Source: UBA1479 sp040221095 (GTDB lineage Bacteria > Pseudomonadota > Alphaproteobacteria > Rhodospirillales > Casp-alpha2). Taken from it: a DNA stretch of 64,000 nt. Positions 25,890 through 33,988 of the stretch are shown here, piece after piece. The position numbers and the translations under genes were made by a program. The notes below the pieces were generated by a model. It made no database searches and was not told the DNA's origin. It saw only the letters and a program-made list of their open reading frames with translations. Location of the stretch: positions 1 to 64,000 of the forward strand of contig JAVJVP010000016.1 of assembly GCA_040221095.1 (NCBI GenBank), in the 5' to 3' direction. Position 1 is the first letter of the stretch; the number at the start of each line of letters is the position of its first letter.

Positions 25890-25905
25890 TGGCACGCCTC
25901 CTGCT
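25890..25905 (+). promoter_or_regulatory. Sigma-54 promoter of glnB-glnA
   Basis: TGGCACGCCTCCTGCT has the invariant GG and GC dinucleotides exactly ten bases apart (25891-25892 and 25903-25904), close to the consensus TGGCAC-N5-TTGCT. It lies about 105 bases before glnB, downstream of the terminator. NtrC-dependent activation under nitrogen limitation is expected from family knowledge; I see no clear NtrC site pair upstream. Confidence 0.85.
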
Positions 25906-26010
25906 AATAAGGGGCGGACGAGGAAGGACGGACGCCGCGCCAAGAACGGCTTCCGCCCCGAGAAATCCGTCTCTTCTGATGGGGGGGGCAACCCCAAGGG
26001 AACCAAACTG

Positions 26011-26349
26011 ATGAAAAAAATCGAAGCCATCATCAAGCCGTTCAAGCTGGATGAGGTGAAAGAGGCCCTCCACGAGGTGGGCCTGCAAGGAATCACGGTG
26101 GTCGAGGCCAAGGGCTTCGGGCGCCAGAAGGGGCATACGGAGCTCTACCGCGGCGCTGAATACGTGGTCGATTTCCTGCCCAAGGTGAAGATCGAGTTGG
26201 TCGTCAATGACGACATGGTCGCCAAGGCCGTCGAGGCCATCCAGCAGACGGCGCAGACCGGCCGCATCGGCGACGGCAAGATCTTCATCATTCCCGTTGA
26301 AGAAGCGATCCGCGTACGCACGGGCGAACGCGGGTCGGAAGCGATCTAG
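26011..26349 (+). CDS. glnB: Nitrogen regulatory protein PII
   Basis: A 112-residue PII signal protein. The start MKKIEAIIKPFKLDEVKEAL is canonical. The T-loop QKGHTELYRGAEYVVDFLPK contains the uridylylation tyrosine Tyr51. The B-loop TGRIGDGKIFIIPVEEAIRV and the C-loop RTGERGSEAI form the ATP/2-oxoglutarate site. It reports cellular nitrogen and energy status to NtrB, GlnE, ammonium channels and other targets. ATG 26011 has AAGGGA upstream. It is followed 103 bases later by glnA and preceded by a sigma54 promoter, so the glnBA arrangement of alphaproteobacteria is complete. Confidence 0.97.
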   Translation: MKKIEAIIKPFKLDEVKEALHEVGLQGITVVEAKGFGRQKGHTELYRGAEYVVDFLPKVKIELVVNDDMVAKAVEAIQQTAQTGRIGDGKIFIIPVEEAIRVRTGERGSEAI

Positions 26350-26361
26350 CCGTCCGGTCCC

Positions 26362-26381
26362 CGCCGGCCACCGTGCCGGCG
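26362..26381 (+). other. GC-rich hairpin between glnB and glnA
   Basis: A perfect 7-base stem (CGCCGGC / GCCGGCG) with a 6-base loop, without a following T run. It lies in the 103-base glnB-glnA gap and could lower readthrough or stabilise a processed glnA transcript. The role is inferred only. Confidence 0.4.
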
Positions 26382-26452
26382 CGCCAGGGAGGCCTAAACC
26401 AAAGCGCGTTCAAAATATCGTCTGGACACCTAGTCAAGAAAAGGAATCGAGT

Positions 26453-27874
26453 ATGAGCTTGGATCTGAAAACACCGGCGGAATTCGTTAAATACGTGACG
26501 GACAACGAAATTCCCTTCGTTGACCTTCGCTTCACGGACTCCCGCGGGAAATGGCAGCACCTCACCATGGTGTCGGATTTCGTCACCGAGGCCGAATTCG
26601 AAGACGGCATCATGTTCGACGGCTCGTCGATCGCCGGCTGGAAGGCGATCAACGAGTCCGACATGGCGCTGATCCCCGACGCGTCCACGGCGGTCATGGA
26701 CCCGTTCTCGGCCCAGCCTTGCGTGATCCTGTACTGCGACGTTCTCGATCCGGTCACCGGCCAGGGCTATGAGCGCGACCCGCGCTCCATCGCCAAGCGC
26801 GGGGAAGCCTATCTGGGCACCACGGGCATCGGCGACACGGCCTATTTCGGCGCCGAGCCGGAATTCTTCGTGTTCGACGACGTGCGCTATTCCGTCGAAA
26901 TGAACAAGTGCTTCTACGAGTTCACCTCCGAAGAAGGTCCCTACGTGTCGGGCACCCTGTTCGACGAAGGCAACCTGGGCCACCGCCCGGGCGTCAAGGG
27001 CGGCTACTTCCCCGTGCCGCCGGTTGACTCGTGCCACGACCTGCGCGGCGAAATGGTCAGCGTGATGCAGGAAATGGGCCTGACCATGGACAAGCATCAC
27101 CACGAGGTCGCCGCGTCCCAGCATGAACTGGGCATGGCCTTCTCGACCCTGGTGCGCGCCGCCGACAACGTGCAGATCTACAAGTACTGCACCCAGATGG
27201 TGGCCCATACCTACGGCAAGTCGGCGACCTTCATGCCGAAGCCCGTGGCCGGCGACAACGGCACCGGCATGCACACCCACCAGTCCATCTGGAAGGACGG
27301 CAAGCCGACCTTCGCCGGTTCGGGCTATGCCGACCTGTCGGAAACCTGCCTGTACTACATCGGCGGCATCATCAAGCACGCCAAGGCCCTCAACGCCTTC
27401 ACCAACCCGTCGACCAACTCCTACAAGCGCCTGATCCCCGGCTTCGAAGCCCCGGTGCTGCTGGCCTATTCGGCCCGCAACCGTTCGGCCTCCTGCCGCA
27501 TTCCGTATTCGGGCAGCCCCAAGGGCAAGCGTTGCGAAATCCGCTTCCCGGACGCCACGGCCAACCCGTACCTGGCGTTCACGGCCATGATGATGGCCGG
27601 CCTCGACGGCATCCAGAACAAGATCCATCCGGGCGACCCGATGGACAAGGACCTCTACGATCTGCCGGCCGAAGAACTGGCGGGCGTGCCCACCGTCTGC
27701 GGATCACTCCGCGAAGCCATGCAGGCGCTGGACGCCGATCGCGACTTCCTCAAGAAGGGCGACGTCTTCACCGACGACGCCATCAACGGCTACATGGATC
27801 TCAAGTGGGAAGAAATCTACAACTTCGAACACACGCCGCATCCGGTTGAATTCATGATGTATTACTCCTCCTAA
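26453..27874 (+). CDS. glnA: Glutamine synthetase type I
   Basis: A 473-residue dodecameric GSI-beta enzyme making glutamine from glutamate, ammonia and ATP. Landmarks are FDGSSIAGWKAINESDMALIP near residue 57, the metal-site AYFGAEPEFFVFDDV near residue 130, KGGYFPVPPVDS near residue 182, the catalytic loop MDKHHHEVAASQHELGM near residue 210, KPVAGDNGTGMHTHQS near residue 263, and NPSTNSYKRLIPGFEAP near residue 320. The adenylylation site is Tyr402 in KDLYDLPAEEL, so GlnE control is expected. ATG 26453 has AAGGAA upstream. It is the last gene of the glnBA operon. Confidence 0.98.
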   Translation: MSLDLKTPAEFVKYVTDNEIPFVDLRFTDSRGKWQHLTMVSDFVTEAEFEDGIMFDGSSIAGWKAINESDMALIPDASTAVMDPFSAQPCVILYCDVLDPVTGQGYERDPRSIAKRGEAYLGTTGIGDTAYFGAEPEFFVFDDVRYSVEMNKCFYEFTSEEGPYVSGTLFDEGNLGHRPGVKGGYFPVPPVDSCHDLRGEMVSVMQEMGLTMDKHHHEVAASQHELGMAFSTLVRAADNVQIYKYCTQMVAHTYGKSATFMPKPVAGDNGTGMHTHQSIWKDGKPTFAGSGYADLSETCLYYIGGIIKHAKALNAFTNPSTNSYKRLIPGFEAPVLLAYSARNRSASCRIPYSGSPKGKRCEIRFPDATANPYLAFTAMMMAGLDGIQNKIHPGDPMDKDLYDLPAEELAGVPTVCGSLREAMQALDADRDFLKKGDVFTDDAINGYMDLKWEEIYNFEHTPHPVEFMMYYSS

Positions 27875-27884
27875 GACAGACGGC

Positions 27885-27908
27885 GGGCGGGACCGCACGG
27901 TCCCGCCC
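27885..27908 (+). terminator. Hairpin directly after glnA
   Basis: An 11-base perfect stem (GGGCGGGACCG / CGGTCCCGCCC) with only a 2-base centre, ten bases after the glnA stop. The following sequence is only weakly T-rich, so it may act as a 3' stabiliser or a partial terminator, followed by the stronger one at 27978-28016. Confidence 0.6.
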
Positions 27909-27977
27909 TGCCCTGTTCTTCGGGGACATCACGACCAATCGGAAGACCGGCGTTAACCGGTTTTACGCGCCAACCTT

Positions 27978-28016
27978 GGGGGTCCTGTCGCTTCGGCGGC
28001 AGGCCCCCGATTTTCT
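27978..28016 (+). terminator. Terminator between glnA and the convergent aldo/keto reductase gene
   Basis: A GC-rich stem (GGGGG..CCTG pairing with CAGG..CCCCC) with a short loop near CTTCGG is followed by a T-rich stretch TTTTCTTTC. It sits between two converging genes and probably serves glnA; it may also work in the other direction. Confidence 0.7.
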
Positions 28017-28052
28017 TTCAGATACGCGCCGTCGAAGCGTCGAAGATGCGGT

Positions 28053-29039
28053 TCAGCGCACCTGCACCGGCTGGTATTCCTCCAGCCGGTCCGTGGCCGG
28101 GGCCGGGGTGCGCGACAGAGCGGCGACGGCGTCCCACAGGTCCTGGGTCATCTTCACGTCCAGGGACTTGAGCGAGGGCTCCAGCTGCTTGACGTTGCGC
28201 GCACCCACGATGGGGGCGGTGACCGCCGGATTGGCGGCGACCCAGGCGACGGCCAGGGTCACCGGGTGGATGCCCTGCTTTTCCGCGAATTCCGTGAACC
28301 GGCCGGCGGTTTCCAACATCCATTGGTCGGAATAGCGCACGGCGTATTCCTGCTTGTCCTTCACCCGCCCCACCTTGGGCTGCACGCCCGGGCGGTACTT
28401 GCCCGACAGCATGCCGCCGCCGACGGGGCTGTAGGTGATGACGCCCATGCCTTCCGCCTGGGCCTGGGGGAAGATTTCCGCCTCGGCCGCGCGCTTGACC
28501 AGGTTGTACATGGGCTGGATCACGTCGAACTTGGTCCAGCCGTTCTTTTCGGAAATGCCCAGGGCCTTGGCGACCTGCCAGGCGGCGTAGTTGGATGCGC
28601 CGATGTAGAGAACCTTGCCCGAACGCACCAAGTCTTCCAGCCCACGCAGGACTTCCTCCAACGGCGCCAGTTTCTCGAAGCGGTGCATGAACAGCACGTC
28701 CAGGCGGTCGGTCTTGAGGCGCTTCAAGCTGTCCTCGACCGCCATCACGACGTGGCGGCGGTTGCCGCCCGTGGAATTGATGTCGCCCCGGATGTTGTTG
28801 AAGCATTTCGAGGTGATGACCAGGTTGTCGCGCTCGCCCTTCATCAGATCGCCCAGGATTTCCTCCGCCTTGCCCTTGGTATAGGCGTCGGCGCAGTCGA
28901 AGAAGTTGACGCCGATGTCGCGCACCTTCTTGTACATGGCCTTGGACGCAGCCTTGTCGGCCTCGGCCCCGAAGGACATGGTGCCGAAGCACAGTTGCGA
29001 CACCCGCACGCCCGTGCGGCCCAGCGTTCTGTATTCCAT
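28053..29039 (-). CDS. Aldo/keto reductase
   Basis: A 328-residue NADPH-dependent (beta/alpha)8 oxidoreductase. The catalytic tetrad can be followed: Asp and Tyr in NFFDCADAYTKGKAEEIL near residues 49-57, Lys in NLVITSKCFN near residue 83, and His in DVLFMHRFEKL near residue 125. The cofactor loop near the C-terminus is VTAPIVGARNVKQLEPSLKS. The physiological substrate is unknown, as usual for this family. It begins at ATG 29039, and a 230-base gap separates it from the divergent antiporter gene. It converges on glnA. Confidence 0.9.
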   Translation of the reverse strand: MEYRTLGRTGVRVSQLCFGTMSFGAEADKAASKAMYKKVRDIGVNFFDCADAYTKGKAEEILGDLMKGERDNLVITSKCFNNIRGDINSTGGNRRHVVMAVEDSLKRLKTDRLDVLFMHRFEKLAPLEEVLRGLEDLVRSGKVLYIGASNYAAWQVAKALGISEKNGWTKFDVIQPMYNLVKRAAEAEIFPQAQAEGMGVITYSPVGGGMLSGKYRPGVQPKVGRVKDKQEYAVRYSDQWMLETAGRFTEFAEKQGIHPVTLAVAWVAANPAVTAPIVGARNVKQLEPSLKSLDVKMTQDLWDAVAALSRTPAPATDRLEEYQPVQVR

Positions 29040-29272
29040 GAAGTGATCCTCCCGTCAGGCGTCCCGGATAAAGCGGCGCGGTCATGTGCCGGCGGCCACC
29101 GGGGCGCGTTCGTCGTTGCTGGGCGGCAGATTGCCGGGACAGCGGGAAAGACGCAAGAGCGGGCGCATATTTCACGCCTCTTATTCCGCATGCCGGTTGC
29201 AGAAAACCTCCTTTAATTCCAATATGATGGATTGCACCCTTACGGCGTCTCTTTTCCTGGGCATCGGACGGC

Positions 29273-31069
29273 ATGGAGATCTCGAACCACCTCATCCTGA
29301 TCGGGTCGGCCCTGATCCTGGTCAGCATCGTCGCCGGCACCCTGTCGTCGCGGTTCGGCGCCCCCTTGCTGCTGGTGTTCCTGGTGCTCGGCATGTTGGC
29401 CGGCGAGGACGGGCCCGGCGGGCTCAAGTTCAACGACTACGAAACCACCTATCTGGTCGGCAGCATCGCCCTCGCCGTGATTCTGTTCGACGGCGGCCTG
29501 CGCACGCGGTGGAAGGATTTCCGCGGCGTCGGCGCGCCGGCGGCGGTGCTGGCGACGGCCGGGGTGCTGATCACTGCGGCCCTCACCGGCGTCGCGGCGC
29601 GGTTCCTGCTCGGCGTCGACTGGCTGGAAGGCCTGCTGATCGGCTCGATCGTCGCCTCGACGGACGCGGCGGCGGTGTTCCTTCTGCTGTCGGCGCGGGC
29701 CATGCGCCTGCGCGAGCGGCTGGGCGCGATCCTGGAGGCCGAGGCCGGGTTGAACGATCCCATGGCCGTGCTGCTGACCGTCACCTGCGTCGGCCTGATT
29801 CTGTCGACGGACCCGTCGCTCAACGTCGATACGGCGACCGTGGTCGCCGGGCGGTTCGCCCTGCAGATCGTCGGCGGACTGATCGCGGGGCTGGTCGGGG
29901 GCTATGCCCTCCTGGCGGCGCTCAACGGCCTGACCATCGCGTCCGGCCTTTATCCGGTGCTGGCCGCGTCGGGGGCGCTGCTGCTGTTCGCCGGCGCCCA
30001 GGAAGTCGGCGCCAGCGGCTTCCTCGCCGTCTATATCGCGGGCCTTGTCGTCGGCAACCGGCGGCATAAGGCGACGCTGCTCATCAACCGCTTCCACGAC
30101 GGCCTGGCCTGGCTGTGCCAGATCATCATGTTCCTGATCCTGGGCCTGCTGATCACGCCCAGTTCCCTCATCCCGGTCATCTTGCCCGCCGTCGCCATCG
30201 CCGCCGCCCTGATGTTCATCGCCCGGCCCGTCGCCGTGGGGCTGTCCCTGGCCGCGTTCCGCTATCCGCCCCGGGAAATCGCCTTCGTGTCCTGGGTCGG
30301 CCTGCGCGGCGCCGTGCCCATCTTCCTCGGCACCATTCCCGTGATCGCCGGGGTCGACAACGCGGAAACCTATTTCGGCGTGGTCTATGTCGTCGTCATG
30401 GCCTCGCTGATCGTGCAGGGGTGGAGCGTCGGCGCCGTCGGACGGCGCCTGGGCGTGCTGCTCGCCCCCCGCCCGGCGCAACCGCCCCGGGTCGAAATCG
30501 ACCTGCCCTCGGATCTCGGCAAGGACATGACCGCCTATACCGTCCAGCCGCGCAGCCTGGCGCTCCGCCGTGATGTTGCCCGCCTGCCCCTGCCGGACCA
30601 GATCGACATCGTTTCCATCATCCGCGACGGGGTCCTGCGCAACCCGGCGGATGTCGAGCGTCTGGCGCCGGGTGACGACGTGATCCTGATCGCCCCGCCT
30701 GACGAAAGCGCGGCGCTGGACCGCCTGTTCGGGGCGCGGCAGCCTGGACAGAACGACCCCGAAATGACCGGCGAATTCTCGTTCACCGGCGAAACGCCGT
30801 TGGGCGCCATCGCCGACGCCTATGATTTCTGGGTGCCGGCGAACCGGCGGGACCTGCCCGTCGGCGCCTTCCTGCGCCGCAACCTTTTCCGCCGCCCCGT
30901 GGCCGGGCGGCGGCTGCGCCTGGTATCCGTCGAACTGATCATAAGGCGGTTTGAAAACGGAGAGATCACCACCGTCGGCATCGAACTGGACCCGCCGCCG
31001 GGGCGGTGGTGGCGGCGCCTGGACCTCGTCCGGGTCTGGATTGAAAGCCACATCGGACGATCCGCATGA
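29273..31069 (+). CDS. Potassium/proton antiporter, CPA1 family (NhaP2/CvrA-like)
   Basis: A 598-residue protein with about 12 N-terminal membrane segments followed by cytoplasmic regulatory domains. Ion-path segments include VILFDGGLRTRWKDF near residue 68, IGSIVASTDAAAVFLLLSAR near residue 125 and AILEAEAGLNDPMAVLLTV near residue 148. After about residue 400 comes a TrkA-C-like part (LPLPDQIDIVSIIRDGVL; GDDVILIAPPDESAALDRLF) and a C-terminal CorC/HlyC-type domain (VGAFLRRNLFRRPVAGRRLR). Such proteins export K+ in exchange for protons in osmotic or pH adaptation. A second antiporter gene follows 100 bases downstream on the same strand. Confidence 0.9.
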   Translation: MEISNHLILIGSALILVSIVAGTLSSRFGAPLLLVFLVLGMLAGEDGPGGLKFNDYETTYLVGSIALAVILFDGGLRTRWKDFRGVGAPAAVLATAGVLITAALTGVAARFLLGVDWLEGLLIGSIVASTDAAAVFLLLSARAMRLRERLGAILEAEAGLNDPMAVLLTVTCVGLILSTDPSLNVDTATVVAGRFALQIVGGLIAGLVGGYALLAALNGLTIASGLYPVLAASGALLLFAGAQEVGASGFLAVYIAGLVVGNRRHKATLLINRFHDGLAWLCQIIMFLILGLLITPSSLIPVILPAVAIAAALMFIARPVAVGLSLAAFRYPPREIAFVSWVGLRGAVPIFLGTIPVIAGVDNAETYFGVVYVVVMASLIVQGWSVGAVGRRLGVLLAPRPAQPPRVEIDLPSDLGKDMTAYTVQPRSLALRRDVARLPLPDQIDIVSIIRDGVLRNPADVERLAPGDDVILIAPPDESAALDRLFGARQPGQNDPEMTGEFSFTGETPLGAIADAYDFWVPANRRDLPVGAFLRRNLFRRPVAGRRLRLVSVELIIRRFENGEITTVGIELDPPPGRWWRRLDLVRVWIESHIGRSA

Positions 31070-31169
31070 ACGGTTCAATCCTGTGACAAAAGGCTCTACC
31101 CTCTTCCCCCATCGACGGTCAGCGTCCGGCCGGCACGTTCCCTCCCAGATTGCCGCTTGAGAGACGCCC

Positions 31170-32897
31170 ATGGAAACGCACGCGACCATCCCCTACCTCC
31201 GGGAAACGATCATCTTCCTCGTCGCCGCCGGGGTCATGGTTCCCCTGTTTCATCGAATCCGGATCAGTCCCGTGCTCGGCTATCTGGTCGTCGGCGGTGC
31301 CATCGGTCCCTTCGGCCTGGGCCTGTTGGCCGACGATTATCCCGTGTTGTCCCATGTCGTGATCTCGGACATCGCGGGGGTCCAGGCGCTTGCCGAACTC
31401 GGCGTGGTGTTCCTGCTGTTCACCATCGGCCTGGAACTGTCGCTCGAGCGGCTATGGGCCATGCGCCGGTTGGTGTTCGGGCTCGGCAGCCTGCAGATCC
31501 TGGTAACCGGCGCGATCATCGGCGCGGTCGCCTTCGGGTTCGGCAATTCGGCGCCCGCGTCGATCGTGCTCGGCGCCTGTCTCGCCCTGTCGTCGACGGC
31601 CATCGTCATGCAATTGCTGATGGAAGGCCGCCGCATCGGCACCCCTTCGGGCCGCGCCAGCTTTTCGATCCTGCTGATGCAGGACCTTGCCGTGGTGCCG
31701 ATCCTGTTCGTGGTCGGCGTCCTGGGCGCCAAGGGCGGCGCCGGCGTCGGCGCGGGCTTGGCCCTGGCCCTCGGCAAGGCGGCGCTGACCATCGTCCTGA
31801 TTTACACCGTCGGGCGGCTTGCCCTGCGACCTGCCTTGCGCCTGGTGGCGCAGACCCGTAGTCCGGAAATGTTCATGGCGGCGGTGCTGCTGACCGTCAT
31901 CGGGATCGCCGCGATCACCGGCCATGCCGGCCTGTCCATGGCGCTCGGCGCGTTCCTGGCCGGCCTGTTGCTCGCGGAAACGGAATTCAGTCACGAGATC
32001 GAGGTCGATATCGAGCCCTTCAAGGGCCTGATGCTGGGCCTGTTCTTCATGTCCGTGGGCATGGGCATCGACTGGCGCGTGGTCGGGGACGAACCCCTAT
32101 GGATTCCCCTTTCCGTCGTCGGCCTGTTCCTGGTCAAGGGGATGGTCACCGGGGGGCTGTGCCTCGCCTTCGGGCTGCCCCGCCATACCGCGATCGAAAC
32201 CGGCCTGTTGCTGGGCCAGGGCGGCGAATTCGCCTTCATCGTCGTCGGCCTGGCCATGAGCCTCGCCCTGCTGCCGACGGAGGTCGGACAATTCATGCTG
32301 ATCGTCGCGGGCCTGACCATGCTGGTCACGCCCCTGGTCGCGGCGCTGGCCCGAACCGTCGCCGGACGCATGGAGCGCGCGGAGACGACCCGCGCTCATC
32401 ACGGCAGCCTGGCCGCCATCGGGGATCTGGAAGGCCATGTCATCCTGGCCGGGTTCGGGCGGTTCGGGCGGACCCTGGCCAATACCCTGCAGGCGGAATC
32501 CATCGCCTTCATCGCGCTCGACACCGACCCGGGCCACGTCGCCCGGGGGCGGGCCGACAAGCTGCCCGTGTTCTACGGCGACGCCTCGCGCCTCGACATG
32601 CTGGAACGCGCCCATATCGGCACCTGCGCCGCCGTCGTCGTCACCATGGACAATCCCGCGGCGGCGGAACGCATCGTCGGCGAAATCCGCCGCACCTGGC
32701 CATTGATCGCGGTCTATGCCCGGGCCCGGGACAAGAACCACGCGGCGCGCATGCTGGCCGCCGGGGCGACCCAGGCGGTGCCGGAATCCATCGAAGGCAG
32801 CCTGCAACTGGCCGGGCGGGTGCTGTCGGGCCTGGGGGCGACGGAAGAGGTCGTGCGCCGCCGCCTGGAACACCAGCGCGTGATCGAGGAACTGTGA
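31170..32897 (+). CDS. Cation/proton antiporter, CPA2 family with TrkA-N domain (KefB/KefC-like)
   Basis: A 575-residue protein. Residues 1-390 form an antiporter with about 12 membrane segments (LGYLVVGGAIGPFGLGLL; ELGVVFLLFTIGLELSLERL; LALSSTAIVMQLLMEGRRIG; LLMQDLAVVPILFVVGVL). Residues 415-540 form a RCK/TrkA-N Rossmann domain starting GHVILAGFGRFGRTLANTLQ, with FYGDASRLDMLERAHI further on. It resembles glutathione-gated KefB/KefC or the Ybal-type K+/H+ antiporters; nucleotide gating is expected from the RCK domain. No KefG/KefF partner is adjacent. It probably shares regulation with the preceding CPA1 gene. Confidence 0.9.
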   Translation: METHATIPYLRETIIFLVAAGVMVPLFHRIRISPVLGYLVVGGAIGPFGLGLLADDYPVLSHVVISDIAGVQALAELGVVFLLFTIGLELSLERLWAMRRLVFGLGSLQILVTGAIIGAVAFGFGNSAPASIVLGACLALSSTAIVMQLLMEGRRIGTPSGRASFSILLMQDLAVVPILFVVGVLGAKGGAGVGAGLALALGKAALTIVLIYTVGRLALRPALRLVAQTRSPEMFMAAVLLTVIGIAAITGHAGLSMALGAFLAGLLLAETEFSHEIEVDIEPFKGLMLGLFFMSVGMGIDWRVVGDEPLWIPLSVVGLFLVKGMVTGGLCLAFGLPRHTAIETGLLLGQGGEFAFIVVGLAMSLALLPTEVGQFMLIVAGLTMLVTPLVAALARTVAGRMERAETTRAHHGSLAAIGDLEGHVILAGFGRFGRTLANTLQAESIAFIALDTDPGHVARGRADKLPVFYGDASRLDMLERAHIGTCAAVVVTMDNPAAAERIVGEIRRTWPLIAVYARARDKNHAARMLAAGATQAVPESIEGSLQLAGRVLSGLGATEEVVRRRLEHQRVIEEL

Positions 32898-32913
32898 CGC
32901 CTGGGAGGCGCCC

Positions 32914-33471
32914 TTAGAACGGGATCCAGGAGTGTTTCTTGGAATAATGCAGGTAGCCGACGCTGGCCCCGGCGCGCAGCCCCACGCCCGTGCGGATCGG
33001 CGCCATGATCACCTCGCCCGCCTGCTGATAATTGACGCCGAGGCCGGCGACCACGTAGATGCTGCCGTCGACGCCGGGATAGCGCTGGAACAGGGCTTCC
33101 GTGTCCGCCAGGTTGTAGACCAGGGTGAACACCTTGGACGCGTTGCCGCCGAAATCGAAGCCGATGGACGGCCCCTGCCAGTAGACCTTGTGGCTGCCGC
33201 CGGCCTTGCGCTCCAGCATGCCCTCGCCGTAACGCAGACCGATGCCGATGGCGCCGGAGGCCTCTTCGCCCAGGATCACCGCGTTGGGCTGTCCCTTGTC
33301 GGCGAAGACCTTCTGGATGGCCTCGGCCAGCCCCTTGGTGGTGGAGCCGAAGAAACCCCTGGCCTTGGCCATGATCTCCTCCTGGCTGTAGGTGTCCTCA
33401 GCATGGGCGGGGGTTGCCGTGGCAACGGCGGCGGCAAGAACGCAGGCGAACAGCGTGGAAAATAGGCGCAT
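32914..33471 (-). CDS. DUF1134 family exported protein
   Basis: A 185-residue protein with a signal peptide cleaved after about residue 24 (VATATPAHA-ED). The mature part contains EEIMAKARGFFGSTTKGLAE, EEASGAIGIGLRYGEGML, KVYWQGPSIGFDFGGNASKV, VDGSIYVVAGLGVNYQQAG and VGLRAGASVGYLHYSKK, a pattern I associate with the alphaproteobacterial DUF1134 family, related in fold to SYLF/EipA-type proteins. EipA of Brucella is periplasmic and linked to envelope integrity (from memory). It converges with the antiporter gene and is followed upstream by a 500-base AT-rich gap. Confidence 0.82.
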   Translation of the reverse strand: MRLFSTLFACVLAAAVATATPAHAEDTYSQEEIMAKARGFFGSTTKGLAEAIQKVFADKGQPNAVILGEEASGAIGIGLRYGEGMLERKAGGSHKVYWQGPSIGFDFGGNASKVFTLVYNLADTEALFQRYPGVDGSIYVVAGLGVNYQQAGEVIMAPIRTGVGLRAGASVGYLHYSKKHSWIPF

Positions 33472-33988
33472 GGGAATGGTCGCTCCTTTGCTTCGGCCGG
33501 AATACCGCCCGAAGGCGTCTCCGGACCGCGATACGGCTTACCTACTCTAGGGTCGGGAATGCGGCGATCCAATGACAACGGTCACAATAGAGGCGCCGCA
33601 CATGCCTCAGCATATGTTGCAACGCAAAATATTTGATTTCCAAGGCCTGTGGGAAATTTTTCCCCACACCCCATGCCGCACAATTAACCTATAAAAATAA
33701 TTATTAAAATCAAATATTTATATAATTTTTCAACATTAACTTATGAGACGGATGCGCATGGAGCCGGATGAAACAAGGCGATTTTTGATATTGTGCGATG
33801 CAATATTTTAAGCTTAAGCTTTTCCCGTAATCATGCAGAGCCCACCGCCGGGAACCTGCCTGCACCGGGCGGCGGCGCCCCCGCCACCCCAGGCCAACGA
33901 CGTCAACAGGGAGCCTCGACCAACCCGCGTCAACGCCGGCACATCGGGTCACCAGAGACTTTCTGACGATTGAAAAGGACGCGTTCCC
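33472..33988. other. AT-rich intergenic region upstream of the chemoreceptor gene
   Basis: About 515 bases without a convincing gene. 33600-33840 is strikingly AT-rich for this genome, with runs such as AAAATATTTGATTT and TATAAAAATAATTATTAAAA. It contains an imperfect 21-base palindrome (TGTGGG...CCCACA, 33648-33668) and the repeat AAGCTTAAGCTT (33808-33819). It may hold curved promoter DNA for the chemoreceptor, or an old insertion. I found no tRNA, terminator or start codon with ribosome site inside it. Confidence 0.45.
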
